Shown here: positions 10,385 through 21,389 of the stretch, one piece after another
Position numbering within the stretch: position 1 is the stretch's first letter
How the letters are laid out: every line of letters starts with the position of its first letter
Assembly (NCBI GenBank): GCA_025890175.1
Contig: JANPYM010000004.1
Location: 2,899,719-2,930,083 of the forward strand
Source of the DNA: Ciborinia camelliae
Taxonomy: Eukaryota; Ascomycota; Leotiomycetes; Helotiales; Sclerotiniaceae
Direction: 5' to 3'
DNA length: 30,365 nucleotides
Made by a program: the position numbers and the translations under genes
Notes under the pieces: generated by a model
The model's database searches: none
Told to the model about the DNA's origin: nothing
Seen by the model: the letters and a program-made list of their open reading frames with translations, nothing else

Positions 10385-10535
10385 ATACCCGGAGTAAACC
10401 CGAAGGGTTATACAAGTACCGGCCGGCCGGTATCTCGGGTAAAAACTTAAAAATGAAAAACTCTATAAAAAAATATAAAAAGGTAAATACGGGTCTACCC
10501 GCCGCGTCGGGTCAGCTTAATAATATATAGAGATA
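10385..10535 (+). repeat. Dispersed repeat A, copy 1
   Basis: Shares an ordered set of motifs with 11785-12030: CCGG-AGTAAAC-CCG, then a CCGGCCGG palindrome (TACCGGCCGGCCGGTA here), GTATCTCGGGTAAAAA, TATAAAAAGGTAAA, a CGGGT-NN-ACCCG inverted repeat, GCGTCGGGT and ATATATAGAGATA. The order is the same in both copies but the spacing differs. No coding potential and no clear terminal repeats or target duplication, so it may be a non-autonomous element or an old duplicated block. Confidence 0.7.
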
Positions 10536-10539
10536 ATAT

Positions 10540-11780
10540 TGCAATCCTAGTGGATAAGGTAGATATTTTAGGGTCGAAGTTTATCTAATCCAATGGTCTC
10601 TAAATAACCATGATATTTCTTAAAAGGCGTTTAATTTTTAACACTTACCGCTCGAGGGTCTGCTTTACCATTCGGATTTTTTGGGATGGATGGATGGATG
10701 GATGGTTGCAGATGCATTTCTCATTTCTTGATTAGTCACGCAAATGAACTTTTTCATCACGATATGATCGATCCATCTGATGATATGCGCGAACGACGTG
10801 GTTAAAAGAACGCGTTTGTTACTTGGGTCTATCAAAGTCGCTCGTGAGTCGTTTCCACCGATGCAAAGATATATGAATTTCGTCTTCCCGCAGCTAGGTC
10901 GCGGGAAATTTCATCAGCCAGTGCCAGTGTGAAAGGATCCAAAGCTGAGCCGAGCCGAGCCGGTAACTCCTTTCCCTCGCCTTCCTTCTTCGGTCCTTAA
11001 AGATTGAAACGAAACAAACCGTGGCCTCCGTGTTTGTAATTCTTACCGAGAACCGAGCGCGAGTCATATCAAAGATTTATCGAGGAAATTCTTCGAGTGA
11101 TAAGATAATTATTCGGTTTTTTTTTGACGATTTGAGTCCTTGGAGATTGGAGAGATGGCGGGAAATTCGTTGGAATTCATTCATTCATTCTGAAATGTTG
11201 CTGGATGAGTTGAGTTGAGTTGAGTTAGTTGGTATTGGGTTGGATCATAGGGATATCTTTCTGGGAGCAGAAGGCTCCCTTTTCTCTTTTCTGTTTAGTT
11301 GTTTTTTTATCATGTTATTATCAACGCGAAAGAAAGAAGTAACCTTTTCTAAATAAATTCCATCTCAAGCGCATCTTTGATTGAGACTCCTCTTATCATT
11401 TATTTATATTAGTATCACTTGGTGTAATACATAAAACATCTCTAAATAAATGGTAATATTGCTCGCTTGAACATGTATATACTAGTTAGGTGCTACAAAG
11501 GGGCTTATATACCCGAGAACATCAATATCGCACCAATTTATACGCTGCTTTTATTCAAGATTGATCCTCATATCGTCATGCCTACCTCTAAATCCCATAT
11601 ACCCAATCACGTGATCATGATTATCCCTTCACTTCGTCCCGGTGCTGATTTCCTTAATCATGAATCTTGATTCATGGCACTCAATTAACTACCTACCTAA
11701 TCCCATGTATCAACTAATGGATGGACAAAAGATTTATATATATGTCCAGTACCTACCAAAGATTAACTAACTAACTCACT
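10540..11780. other. Gene-free spacer between the two copies of repeat A
   Basis: No gene. Holds short simple repeats: GGAT x4 near 10685-10703, GAGCC x3 near 10947-10961, TGAGT x4 near 11206-11226. The frames of 65-67 codons near 11021 and 11467 have no recognisable features. The junctions with the flanking repeats are not sharp. Confidence 0.55.
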
Positions 11781-11784
11781 TGAT

Positions 11785-12030
11785 CCGGGGTAAACTCGGA
11801 GCGTAGGTAAGGTTAGGTATAAGTTGAAGAACCGGCCGGGGTATCTCGGGTAAAAAGTATCAAGTAAAAGGCTCAAAAGTAAAAAAGCTAAAAAGCTAAA
11901 TAAAAACTTTATTATAAAAAGGTAAAATGGTAAATGGGTAGGTTGCGGGTTTACCCGCCCGCCCGCTGCGTCGGGTTGGGTTGGGTTGGGTTGGATTGTG
12001 TTGGGTTTATACATATATAGAGATAGAGAT
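11785..12030 (+). repeat. Dispersed repeat A, copy 2
   Basis: Second copy of the motif series in 10385-10535, longer because of an A-rich expansion (AAAGTAAAAAAGCTAAAAAGC region) and a GGTTG array (GGGTT x5) after GCGTCGGGT. It keeps the ACCGGCCGGGGTATCTCGGGT core and the CGGGTTTACCCG inverted repeat. It ends in ATATATAGAGATA like copy 1. Confidence 0.7.
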
Positions 12031-12045
12031 AGAGATAAAGATAGG

Positions 12046-12203
12046 ATTTGAATTTTGAATTTTGAATTTTGAATTTTGAATTTTGAATTTTGAATTTTGA
12101 ATTTTGAATTTTGAATTTTAAATTTTGAATTTTGAATTTTGAATTTTGAATTTTGAATTTTGAATTTTGAATTTTGAATTTTGAATTTTGAATTTTGAAT
12201 TTT
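12046..12203 (+). repeat. Heptanucleotide satellite (GAATTTT)n
   Basis: About 22 head-to-tail copies of GAATTTT, almost perfect; one unit near 12115 reads AAATTTT (a G-to-A change). Preceded by a short AGAGAT array (12018-12035). Confidence 0.95.
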
Positions 12204-12329
12204 AGAGTTTAGAGCTTGAATGAAAGCTTAATTTGGAAGGATTGGATTTGGTAAGTCGATAGGGAATTGATATCTAGATATAGATATAGATAGAGGTAAT
12301 TAATTGATATTTGTATTTATATTTGTATT

Positions 12330-12545
12330 CGTCGGTTCCTCTCAGGGTGATAAATACACATATGTAGTCGTAAGGTGAGCAGCAATAGTAGGTATAAATC
12401 TTCGATAGTATTGATATCAGGTGTAGAGCTAAGAGGCTGCGGCGAAATATAGACGCGCACCAGCGCTAGTGGGCTAGCGCGGTCGCGTACCGAGGTCAGG
12501 TCACGTACCAGCTACGTGACCGACAGGGTGACCCCTGTCATAACG
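12330..12545 (-). mobile_element. Solo-LTR-like element with GTATT flanks (tentative)
   Basis: 216-bp segment flanked by identical GTATT pentamers (12325-12329 and 12546-12550). Read on the minus strand it begins CGTTATGACAGGGG and ends GGAACCGACG, resembling an LTR of the TGTTATG...ACA kind with altered terminal bases. Its GC-rich 5' part (minus strand) contains three consecutive stems: GACAGG/CCTGTC (12522-12540), GGTCACGTA/TACGTGACC (12499-12521) and GCGCTAG/CTAGCGC (12463-12480). The non-canonical CG ends lower confidence. Confidence 0.45.
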
Positions 12546-12717
12546 GTATTCCTAGATTTTATTTTTATTTTTATAGGGTTTACTTTCTAGGATTTACTTT
12601 CTCGGGTTTCGTTTGGGATATTGTTATTGTATGAAGTACTAAGAGTAGGTAAGATACGAGGAGGGCGTCCAGCGGTGTTTTTAAGAGATGAGAAGAGTAG
12701 AAGTAAGAGAAGGGAAG

Positions 12718-12924
12718 TGTTACGATGCCCAGGTGCGGACGCCTCGGGAGCCTGAGTGAAATACTATATACTCCGTATTGCTTGAAGAGCCTTATTTCTA
12801 TTGAAGGGCGGCGCTCTTTATATACGTAAGGCAGTACCTATAGCCGTACGGTCTAGCAAGGATAGATGCTTGAGATCTTAGGCATGAATCTAGGCTATGG
12901 ATATTCACTATCTACTATTGTAAC
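12718..12924 (+). mobile_element. Solo LTR, its last base displaced to 29752 by the gypsy insertion
   Basis: Begins TGTTACGATGCCC after GGAAG (12713-12717). It runs to ...ACTATTGTAAC at 12924, where the gypsy element starts. On the far side of the gypsy element the sequence is GTAAC (its target duplication), then A, then GGAAG (29753-29757). Joining the flanks therefore restores a 208-bp LTR, TGTTACG...GTAACA, with perfect GGAAG duplications inside an AAGAG-rich tract. Contains GC-rich patches (GGGCGGCGCTC, GCCGTACGG). No internal region or coding sequence remains. Confidence 0.85.
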
Positions 12925-13065
12925 TGTTAAGATAAAAAATGTAAGGAATTAACTAGATCAATATTGGCCCAAAACTTTTTATTAATTTCTAAATAAAATT
13001 CCTATTATCTTTTTAAATAATTAGCGATATATTATTGATTATTATTTAAATAATAATATTTTATG
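12925..13065 (-). repeat. Left (3') gypsy LTR, outer part
   Basis: Aligns with 29394-29536. It is the less mutated copy: it keeps GGAATTAACTAGATC and TTGGCCC where the right copy has only A/T. It begins TGTTAAGATA on the plus strand, against TATTAAAATA in the right copy. Homology stops at 13065 and resumes at 14503. Confidence 0.88.
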
Positions 13066-13244
13066 GATTCGAAGAATCAAGTTCAATTTCAAAGTACCAT
13101 GTATTATGTCATGATTACGTAATACATATACTATGAGGGAGGCCATTTTCTGAAGATGTACCACCTTTAAAGGTCGCTTCTGAATGGTCATAAATCATTG
13201 ATCCGTATCTTTTAACTGGCTCGCTAAAGATCCCGGTCGCATGC

Positions 13245-13590
13245 TTACCTAACCTACCTAGCCTACCTAGCTTACCTAACCTACCTAGCCTACCTAGCTT
13301 ACCTAACCTACCTAGCCTACCTAGCCTACCTAGCCTAGCCTACCTAGCCTACCTAGCCGAACCTATCTACCCTACGAATCGTACGAACCTACGAATCTAC
13401 GAATCTACGTACGTACGAATCTACCTGCCGAATCGTACGAACCTACCTACCGAACCGAACCTACCTACCGAACCGAACCTACGAACCTACGAACCTACGA
13501 ACCTACGAACCTACGAACCTACGAACCTACGAACCTACGAACCTACGAACCTACGAACCTACGAACCTACGAGCCTATCTAGCCTACACA
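13245..13590 (+). repeat. Compound ACCT-rich satellite
   Basis: Starts as irregular TTACCTAACCTACCTAGCC units (13246-13360), changes through CTACGAAT units, and becomes a regular (ACGAACCT)n array at about 13483-13570. It superficially recalls telomeric repeats, but no TTAGGG or TAACCC unit is present. Confidence 0.9.
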
Positions 13591-13643
13591 TCGAACCTAC
13601 AAATCGAGCGTAGCGAGGAATAGGGGTTTGAGGGCTTGCCCCC

Positions 13644-13767
13644 ATAAATGAAATAAATGAAATAAATGAAATAAATGAAATAAATGAAATAAATGAAATA
13701 AATGAAATAAATGAAATAAATGAAATAAATGAAATAAATGAAATAAATGAAATAAATGAAATAAATA
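13644..13767 (+). repeat. 9-bp satellite (AAATAAATG)n
   Basis: About 13 near-perfect copies of AAATAAATG. Because the unit is 9 bp, one minus-strand frame is an open Leu-Phe-His repeat; this is a by-product of the satellite, not a gene. Confidence 0.95.
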
Positions 13768-13781
13768 ATAATACATCATTT

Positions 13782-14370
13782 TAATACTAATAATACTAAT
13801 AATACTAATAATACTAATAATACTAATAATACTAATAATACTAATAATACTAATAATACTAATAATACTAATAATACTAATAATACTAATAATACTAATA
13901 ATACTAATAATACTAATAATACTAATAATACTAATAATACTAATAATACTAATAATACTAATAATACTAATAATACTAATAATACTAATAATACTAATAA
14001 TACTAATAATACTAATAATACTAATAATACTAATAATACTAATAATACTAATAATACTAATAATACTAATAATACTAATAATACTAATAATACTAATAAT
14101 ACTAATAATACTAATAATACTAATAATACTAATAATACTAATAATACTAATAATACTAATAATACTAATAATACTAATAATACTAATAATACAATAATAC
14201 TAATAATACTAATAATACTAATAATACTAATAATACTAATAATAATACTAATAATACTAATAATAATACTAATAATACTAATAATACTAATAATACTAAT
14301 AATACTAATAATACTAATAATACTAATGATACTAATAATACTAATAATACTAATAATACTAATAATAATA
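13782..14370 (+). repeat. Long 9-bp satellite (AATACTAAT)n
   Basis: Roughly 65 copies of a 9-bp unit AATACTAAT. Most are perfect; a few have indels (near 14192 and 14243-14270) or one substitution (GAT at about 14328). The homogeneity suggests recent expansion. It adjoins the MITE-like element at 14372. Confidence 0.95.
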
Positions 14371-14373
14371 CTA

Positions 14374-14500
14374 GTCGTCGTAGAAAATAGATTTTTAGAT
14401 TATGGATTCGAAGAACCTTTTATAATATAATAATTATATACAAAAAGAAAATAAAAGGTTCTTCGAATACACAGTCTGAAAATCTATTTTCCGCGACGGC
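14374..14500. mobile_element. 127-bp MITE-like inverted-repeat element with TA flanks
   Basis: Two arms of about 50 bp (14374-14423 and 14450-14500) are near-perfect inverted repeats of each other, beginning GTCGTCGTAGAAAATAG on the left and, on the opposite strand, GCCGTCGCGGAAAATAG on the right, with a short A/T-rich centre. TA dinucleotides flank both ends (14372-14373, 14501-14502), as expected for Tc1/mariner/pogo-type insertion. No transposase. Confidence 0.75.
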
Positions 14501-14502
14501 TA

Positions 14503-14717
14503 GTTTAATATAAAGTTTTGTATATTCCCAAAATCTTTTTTATTTAATTATAAAAATCCGTTTTTATATATATTAAATAATTTATGATTTAAATATTACG
14601 CCGGAGATTCGCTATTAATTGCTATTGAATGCTAATAATCGTCAGTATATTGACTTTAAGTCTAAATTTTATATTTAAGCATTTTTTTTGTTTTTATTAT
14701 TTTTTAGATTTGTAATA
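14503..14717 (-). repeat. Left (3') gypsy LTR, inner part
   Basis: Aligns with 29537-29746, ending in both copies at GATTYGTAATA (the expected terminal ACA has become ATA). Here the inner copy is the more mutated one: GACTTTAAGTCTAAATTTT against GGCTTTAAGCCTGAATTTT on the right. Confidence 0.88.
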
Positions 14718-17700
14718 AAGCTTTTCTTTTTAAAACGTTTCGCTTGAGGAATCTTATTTATTAAAATCTACTATCTATATGTATTGAGGCATTTCTTTAG
14801 TCTATGCCTACGGCTATTTTTTTGTATAGACAATGGTTTTTAGGTGGTGATTTATTTTCTATTGATTTAAGGTTTATACTATTAATAGAATATCGATTTT
14901 GGGTAGGGCATATTTTAATATTATATATTTATATTATATTATTTTTTTTGATTTGTTAAAGATTTTATAGATGTTTGACAAACATTAACTAAATATTGTA
15001 GATTATTTTAATAATTTTATTATTAATAGGAATATAATAATATAGAGTTAGATTTTATTAAAAAAAGGAAGTATAGAATTATTTTGTTTTTTATTAAAAA
15101 AAATATATTTTTATTATTTTTGTTATAATTTATAAGGCGAAATATATTGGTTTAGTATATAAGTTTTATAATATAAAAAAAATTATTATAATTATAATAT
15201 TTATTTTTTTTAATATAAATATAATTTTAATAAATTTATTGGATATTTATTAATATTTTATAAATTATTTTTTATATATTTATTAATTATTAGCTAATAT
15301 ATATAAATATATTTTTCTTTTTTAATTAAAAAAGTTAAGGATATAAATATTGAAGATATATTAAATTCCAATTCGAATAATAAATGTTTATTAAAAAAAA
15401 AAAAAAAAATTTTTATTCCAATTATTTTTTTTATTTTTTTTGTTTTTATAAAAAAAAAAGAAAAAAATTACTATAAAAAATAAAAAAAAAAACTACCCTA
15501 AAAAATAATATCTTTATCTAAAACGTTTTTCTTTATTTTTCAAAAAAAATTTAGACTTTTAAAAAACTAAATTCCAAACCGCTTTTTGATAATAATTAAT
15601 AAAAAAATAATTTTTTTAAATTAAAATTTTTAAAAATCAAATCTTTTAAATCCCCTTAATTATTTTTAGGATCTTTTAACTTTCAAATTATTTATTTTAT
15701 TTTGATTTTTTATGATTTTTTAAATATTAAATAATTAATATATATCCTTTTTTTTTTAAAATATAAAATTTATAAATTTTTTTGAAATATTTTTTTTAAT
15801 TTTTTTTTGTTTTTTAATCTTAATCCCTTTAATAATATAAATATAAATATAAATAAAAATATTATTATTTAATAAATAATCAATTTTTAATATATATCAA
15901 AAATTAATTATTTTTTTTTTAAATTTTAATTTTTTAATTTTATTTTGTTTTTTAACAAAAATTTGTTATTAAACATTTATTTCTTATTATTAATCAATAA
16001 TAATCCCCTATTTAAATCTTATACCTTTTATAAATCTTAACAATATATTATTAAAAAAAATTAATATATATATAATTTGTTTTGTTAATCTTTAAAATTC
16101 CTTTTTAATAATAATTCAAATATTATTAACAAAAATAATCTTTTTTTATTTAAAATTGTTTAATAATAATAAAAAAAATATAAATTTTTTAATAATATAA
16201 TAATATAAATAAATAAATATTTTTTTTTACACTTTTTTTCTTTTAAATATAACTTTATTATTAATTAATTAATAAACTCCAATTTTTGATTATTAGATTT
16301 TATAATAATATATAAATTTTTATAATTATTTTAATTTATAATATTTTTATAATAATATACAAATTATTTAAAATTATTTTTATTTATAATATCTTTATAA
16401 TAATATATAAATTATTTGAAATTATTCTTATTTATAATATTTTTATAATAATATATAAATTATTTAAAATTGTTTTTATTTATAATATATTTATTTATTT
16501 TTATTAATATTATATTAATAATATTTTTTTATTAAAATAATTATTTAGAATTATATTTAAATTTTAAAGATTTTTTTTTAATTTCTATATATCTTTAAAT
16601 AAAATATAATCTTTTTATTAAATTAAATACTATATTTCTTTTTTTCTTTTTCAATATATTAAAATTTTTTTTATTTTATATTTTAATCCTCCTTTTATTT
16701 TTTTAAATGATAATAAATTAACAATATTCTTTTTTTTATATTAAGATTTTAATAAAGAAATATAAAATATATTATATATTTTATAAATAAATAATAATTT
16801 TAATTTATATAATTATTCATTTAAAATAATATTAATAATTATAAATAATCCTATAAAATTTTTTAAATTTTTTTTTTTGAATTTTAATTATTTAATATTT
16901 TTTATATTAAATATTATCAAATTATTAATATTAAATCACCAATATTTCATTAAAATATTCTTTTAAATTTTTTTTATAATTATTTTTTATTAAAATTTCT
17001 TAAATTTTTTTTATTTTTTTATTAAAGTTTCGATTTTTTTATAAATTATTAACATTTTTTTTTGTATTAACATTTTTATTAATATAATTAAATATAAATT
17101 AAAAACTATATATTATTTTAAATAAAATTTTTTCTATTATATTATATTAATTAATATTATATATAAATTTTATTAAAAATAATAATAATACCTAGTTATT
17201 TTATTTCTAATTTAAATAATATATAATATAATATATAAAATTTTAATTTTATTACTTAATCTGCCCATTAATCTAAAAATAAAATATTATCAATAATTTT
17301 CAATAAATATAAAAATAAAATATTAGGTTTTTTTAAAAATAACTTACAAATTATAACCTTTTATTTAAAATAATATTTTTTGATATACCAAAATTTTTAA
17401 ATATATATATAAATAATATTTTTATTAATTTAAATAAACTAATAATTTTGATTATAAATATATATCTTATTAATTTTATAAATTTATTGATTATTATAAA
17501 AATTATATTGTAAATATATTTTCCAATTTTTAAAGAAAATAAATTTGTAATAAAATCTATAATTATCTTTTTTTAAAGTTCTATAAAAAGAAAAAATATT
17601 TTTAATTTACCGTATAATCAATAACGTTTTATTATTTAATACTAACATATCATATAAATCTTAATATATTTTTTAATATTTTTTTTTTATACTCTATTAA

Positions 17701-17912
17701 AAATATTTTTTTTTTAATATTTTTAATATTTTTTTTATATTTTAATATTTTTTTATTAAATTATTATAATAAACCTTTAAAATCTTTATCCTTATAATAA
17801 AATCTAACAATATAAAAATAACCTTATTATAAATAATTATTCTTTTAATATCCATTTACCATAATAAAACATTTTTAATAAATTTTTATCTCTATTTAAT
17901 ATATTTTTTATT
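14718..17912 (-). mobile_element. 3' half of the gypsy internal region
   Basis: A+T-rich carcass between the left LTR and the copia insertion. The minus strand carries the integrase relic at its right end; downstream of it (17260-14940) no domain is readable. The last part next to the LTR (14718-14930) is clearly less A+T-rich than the rest, with runs such as GCCTACGGC and GGGTAGGGC. Confidence 0.85.
17260..17910 (-). pseudogene. Gypsy integrase relic
   Basis: Would insert retrotransposon DNA into the chromosome. Conceptual minus-strand reading shows degraded integrase in order: a zinc-binding-like segment with KKTLK-type remnants and a Cys region (about 17900-17640), then IIIDFITNLFSLKIGKYIYN, IIINKFIKLIRYIFIIK, IFKNFGISKNIILNKRL, FVSYF-KNLIFYFYIY, and FYF-INGQI at about 17270. 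The last corresponds to the HPQTDGQTER block. The catalytic Asp after IIID is still visible, but the second one (SDRG in the family) reads NKR. In-frame stops at former Trp and Gln codons fit RIP. Confidence 0.85.
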
Positions 17913-17917
17913 TTTTA

Positions 17918-18403
17918 TGTTGTATTTTAATTAAATATATAATACCTATCTCTTAATTAATTATATAATTTATTTATTTAATTAAATATATTAATTAATT
18001 AATTAAATAATTAATAAATTATATATTTATTTAATTATACAAAATATAATTAAATATACAATATGGTAGTACAAACTACGCGAACACATACCTAATATAA
18101 TTATTCGAATCGTATAGAGTTTTTTTAGAATTCGAAACGCTGTATTAAAAAAGATTAATTTTTTATTTAAATTTTAATTGAAAAAAGTAATATAGTGGGG
18201 TATTTTATTTCGATTCTGATTTTTGATTCTATACCGTAATAATATTATTTTATATATTATATATAAATATATAATATAATTATTATTATCTCTTAATATT
18301 TAATTTATTTATAATAAAAATGAAAAATGCATATTAATTAACTAGATAGTTTGCACCATCAACATATACCCCCTATATATACCTAAAATTCGAATTTGCA
18401 ATA
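17918..18403 (+). repeat. Left (5') copia LTR
   Basis: Begins TGTTGTATTTTAATTAAAT and ends GAATTTGCAATA; the canonical final ACA has become ATA. More mutated than the right LTR: for example CCTAATATAATTATTCGAAT here against CCTAGTACGATCATTCGAAT there. Confidence 0.95.
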
Positions 18404-19657
18404 GGTTATACTACCCGATATTAATATATATACATTAAATTCGAAAAATTAATTTTAATAAATCAATTTTATCAAATTTATATTATAAATCAATTAAATT
18501 GTAATCACATGCTTTATTTTTATCGAAAGTATTTTGAAAACGAATCAAAATTTATTTAATTAGATTAATTAAAATTATAACCCTTATTATTAAATACAAT
18601 TTTAAAACGTATTTTCAAACTAGACCCCAAACCCGAATTCGATTTTTTAATTAAAATTTCAATTCGAATTTCAATCCCGTTCGATATTAAAAATAATATA
18701 TTAGAGGAATCCAAATTTGAAAAAATTATATGGTATGCAAGGATTATACCTAATAAACCGATTTGCTATTAAAATTTAACAATTATTTTGATAGGCCTAA
18801 TTAATTCTAATAAATCTATAAATCGTATCGATCTCCATATCATACATAACGCTGATATTGATTTTTTATGTATACCAAAAATTTTATATATATATATATA
18901 ATAGGGATTTTATTTATATATATATAATATTAATATATTTATATATATATATATAAATTTTTAATTTATAGTTAATTAATTATTTATAGTATTTATTTAT
19001 TTTTAAGGTTTTTAATTAATTTTTTGATTTATTTTATTAAATTTTAATTAAATTATAATTTAAATTTAATTTAATTATAAGTATTAAATTTTGAGGTTTG
19101 TGTTTTTGAGATTAAACCTAATTGAGTATATAAAATTAGGTTTTTAGATGTTATATCTGTATGATTATGTTATTTATAGTGGATGGTATAGTATTATATC
19201 TTATATTAAGGTGTTTTAGCTTAATTTTATATTAAAAAATAGCTAATTTAATATTAAAATTGTATTATATTAGTATTATATTAATATTAAATTAATATTA
19301 TATTAATATTTTATATTTATAGTATTAATTTAATATTAATATTAATATTATATTATATTAATATTTCGTTTAATACACATTTTAATATAATTAATACCCT
19401 GCTTTATATTTTAATATAATTCAAAAAATATTTAAAAATATAATTAAAAATATTAAAAATATTAAAAATATAATTAAAAAATATTGAAAATATTAAAAAT
19501 AATAATAAAAAATATTTGTATTTTTTGAATTTTTTGAATTAGTATTATATAAAAGTTTTTGAATTAATTATTTTTTCGAATTTATTAAATTAAATATTTA
19601 TAAAACTTAAATAAAAATATTATTAAAATTTAAATTTTGTATTTATATTTATATTAG

Positions 19658-19688
<31 letters not shown>

Positions 19689-19782
19689 TATATTTTATAT
19701 AAATATATTTAAAAATTCGAAAGATTTAAATTTATATATATATATATATATTTATAATAAATCAAAAACTTTTATAATAAAA
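18404..19782 (+). other. Copia leader between the 5' LTR and Gag
   Basis: About 1.4 kb without an open frame. The first 500 bp retain isolated CG dinucleotides, and dense A/T repeats (TATATATA, ATTAATATTA) follow. It should contain the primer-binding site directly after the LTR and the packaging region, but no other signal can be read. Confidence 0.7.
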
Positions 19783-20690
19783 ATGAATTCAAAAATTTGT
19801 TTTATTAATGAACTTTTAGCGAGACGCTTTAATTATATAGAGTAGGTTTATAAAACTAAACTCTTTTTAAAGATAAATAAGTTTATACCCTATATTAATG
19901 GTTTTGAACTAGATCCTAATAAAAACTATTATTTTAATAATGGAGGAATATCTAAATTTAATAATTTATTAATAAAATTCGAAAATAAAAAGAAAAAATT
20001 TAATAAAAATTCCAAAAAAGCTTTAGGAGCTATTAAATCAATTATAAATATTAATTTAGTAAATCGATTTAAAGACCAATTGAACCCTGTAGAATTATAG
20101 AATTTAATTAAATTTTTTTTTAGTAAATCATTATTAAATTTAATTGAACAATATTTTAATAAATTAATAAATTTTAATTATAATAATTTTAAAAATATTG
20201 ATAAATTTTTAAATTATATTATATTATTATATTTATTTTTAAAAAAATTAAATTATGAAATTTATAAATTTATTATAATTTAGATAATATTTAATAGATT
20301 AAATAATTCGTTTAATTCATTTAAATCAAGAAAAACAAAGGAATTATCAATTCAATTAAAATTAGATTCCTTTAATATTAATTTAAATAAGCTTAGTTCA
20401 GATCTAATATTTGAAGAGGCTAGACTAAAAGGGATTTAAAATAATTATTCAATTAATAAAATAATTAAACCCCAAAATATTATACCAAATTATATGTTCT
20501 ATAATAAAAAAGGGTATTTAAAATCTAAATGCTTTAAAAAATACTTTAAGCAATATAAGCTTAATTATTATGAAGATAAAAGGGCTAATTTTTTAAATCC
20601 TAATAATAAAATTTATAAAAACCTAAAAACAGATTAAAATATTAAAAAAATTTCAAAAAATTCGAATTTTAATATAAGTTCTAATTGAAT
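19783..20690 (+). pseudogene. Copia Gag relic with a destroyed zinc knuckle
   Basis: Starts at ATG 19783 (MNSKICFINELLARRF). The Gag body is recognisable by NSKKALGAIKSI, NLVNRFKDQLNPVEL and a helical region ending in LSSDLIFEEARLKG. A CCHC nucleic-acid-binding knuckle follows at 20491-20532: it reads Y-MF-Y-NKKG-Y-LKSK-C, with correct CX2CX4HX4C spacing, but both first Cys and the His are Tyr, each explained by one C:G-to-T:A transition. Several TAG/TAA codons interrupt the frame, at least some at probable former Trp/Gln codons. Confidence 0.85.
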
Positions 20691-20819
20691 TAATAAAATT
20701 AATAATAAAAATAATAATAAATTTAATAATAAATTTAATAATAAATTTAATAATAAAAATAAAAATAATAAAAATAATAAAAATAATAATAAAAATAATT
20801 AAAATAATCAAAAATCAAA

Positions 20820-21290
20820 GGATTTTGAATTAATTAATAAAATCTCTTCGAATATTAAAGATTTTGAATCATACACTATTTTTAATAATATACGTATTAT
20901 GAGTTTATTAGTTAATTTATTAAAATCAAAATCTAAAAATAATATTATATTAAATTTAGGAATTATCAAATATTATTGTTATAATAAAAACTAATTAATT
21001 AATTTTAAAATATCTAAAAATCTATTTTTATATATTATTATAACTATAAGGAATCAAGTTTTTATTAAAGGATAAGAGAATATATCTATTATTTTAAATA
21101 ATAATTGAAAAATATTAATTTAAAAAATTAAATATATATTTAATTTAAATTTTATATTAATTAATATTTAAAAAACCATTATTTTAAAATAAATTAGTAT
21201 AGTAAAACCCCTTAATATTAAAATTAATTTTATAAATTATAAATTAAATATTTATATTATTATAATTTAAATTAAATATACTTTTTTTTA
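20820..21290 (+). pseudogene. Copia aspartic protease relic
   Basis: Conceptual reading gives NNIILNLGIIKYYCYNKN near 20941-20995. It aligns with the copia protease WILDSGATxHxC region, so the catalytic Asp codon (20953-20955) now reads Asn and the His reads Tyr. KNLFLYIIITIRNQVFIKG and NISIIL follow, as the family's later strands. Confidence 0.75.
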
Positions 21291-21389
21291 GATTGTATTA
21301 TTAATTTTAAATTTATAAATAAATATAAAAATAAAAATAAATTAATTAAAATAATTAATTAAATTGAATTTAATAAAAAATTAAATATC

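Larger units (their letters stand above)
13066..14502. other. 1.4-kb insert inside the left gypsy LTR
   Basis: Absent from the right LTR copy, where the sequence corresponding to 13065 and 14503 is contiguous. It opens with about 180 bp of non-repetitive DNA (including an ATGTATTA...TAATACAT inverted repeat near 13099-13127). Three tandem arrays follow, and it ends with the MITE-like hairpin. The first bases (ATGGATTCGAAGAATC, 13063-13078) resemble an inner part of the MITE arm (near 14402) in the same orientation, so the insert could have started as one MITE that was expanded. How it arose is not clear. Confidence 0.75.

Noticed and set aside
13245..13590. Telomere-like ACCTAACCTACC repeats as an internal telomeric tract.
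   Set aside because: The canonical ascomycete unit TTAGGG/CCCTAA is absent and the unit changes gradually to ACGAACCT; it is an ordinary compound satellite.
13597..13779. Open minus-strand frame with a Leu-Phe-His repeat, as a possible repeat protein.
   Set aside because: It is the translation of a 9-bp satellite; any 9-bp unit without stops gives an open frame. No flanking gene structure.
13480..14370. CRISPR-like array of regular repeats.
   Set aside because: Units are 8-9 bp and contiguous with no spacers; the genome is eukaryotic.
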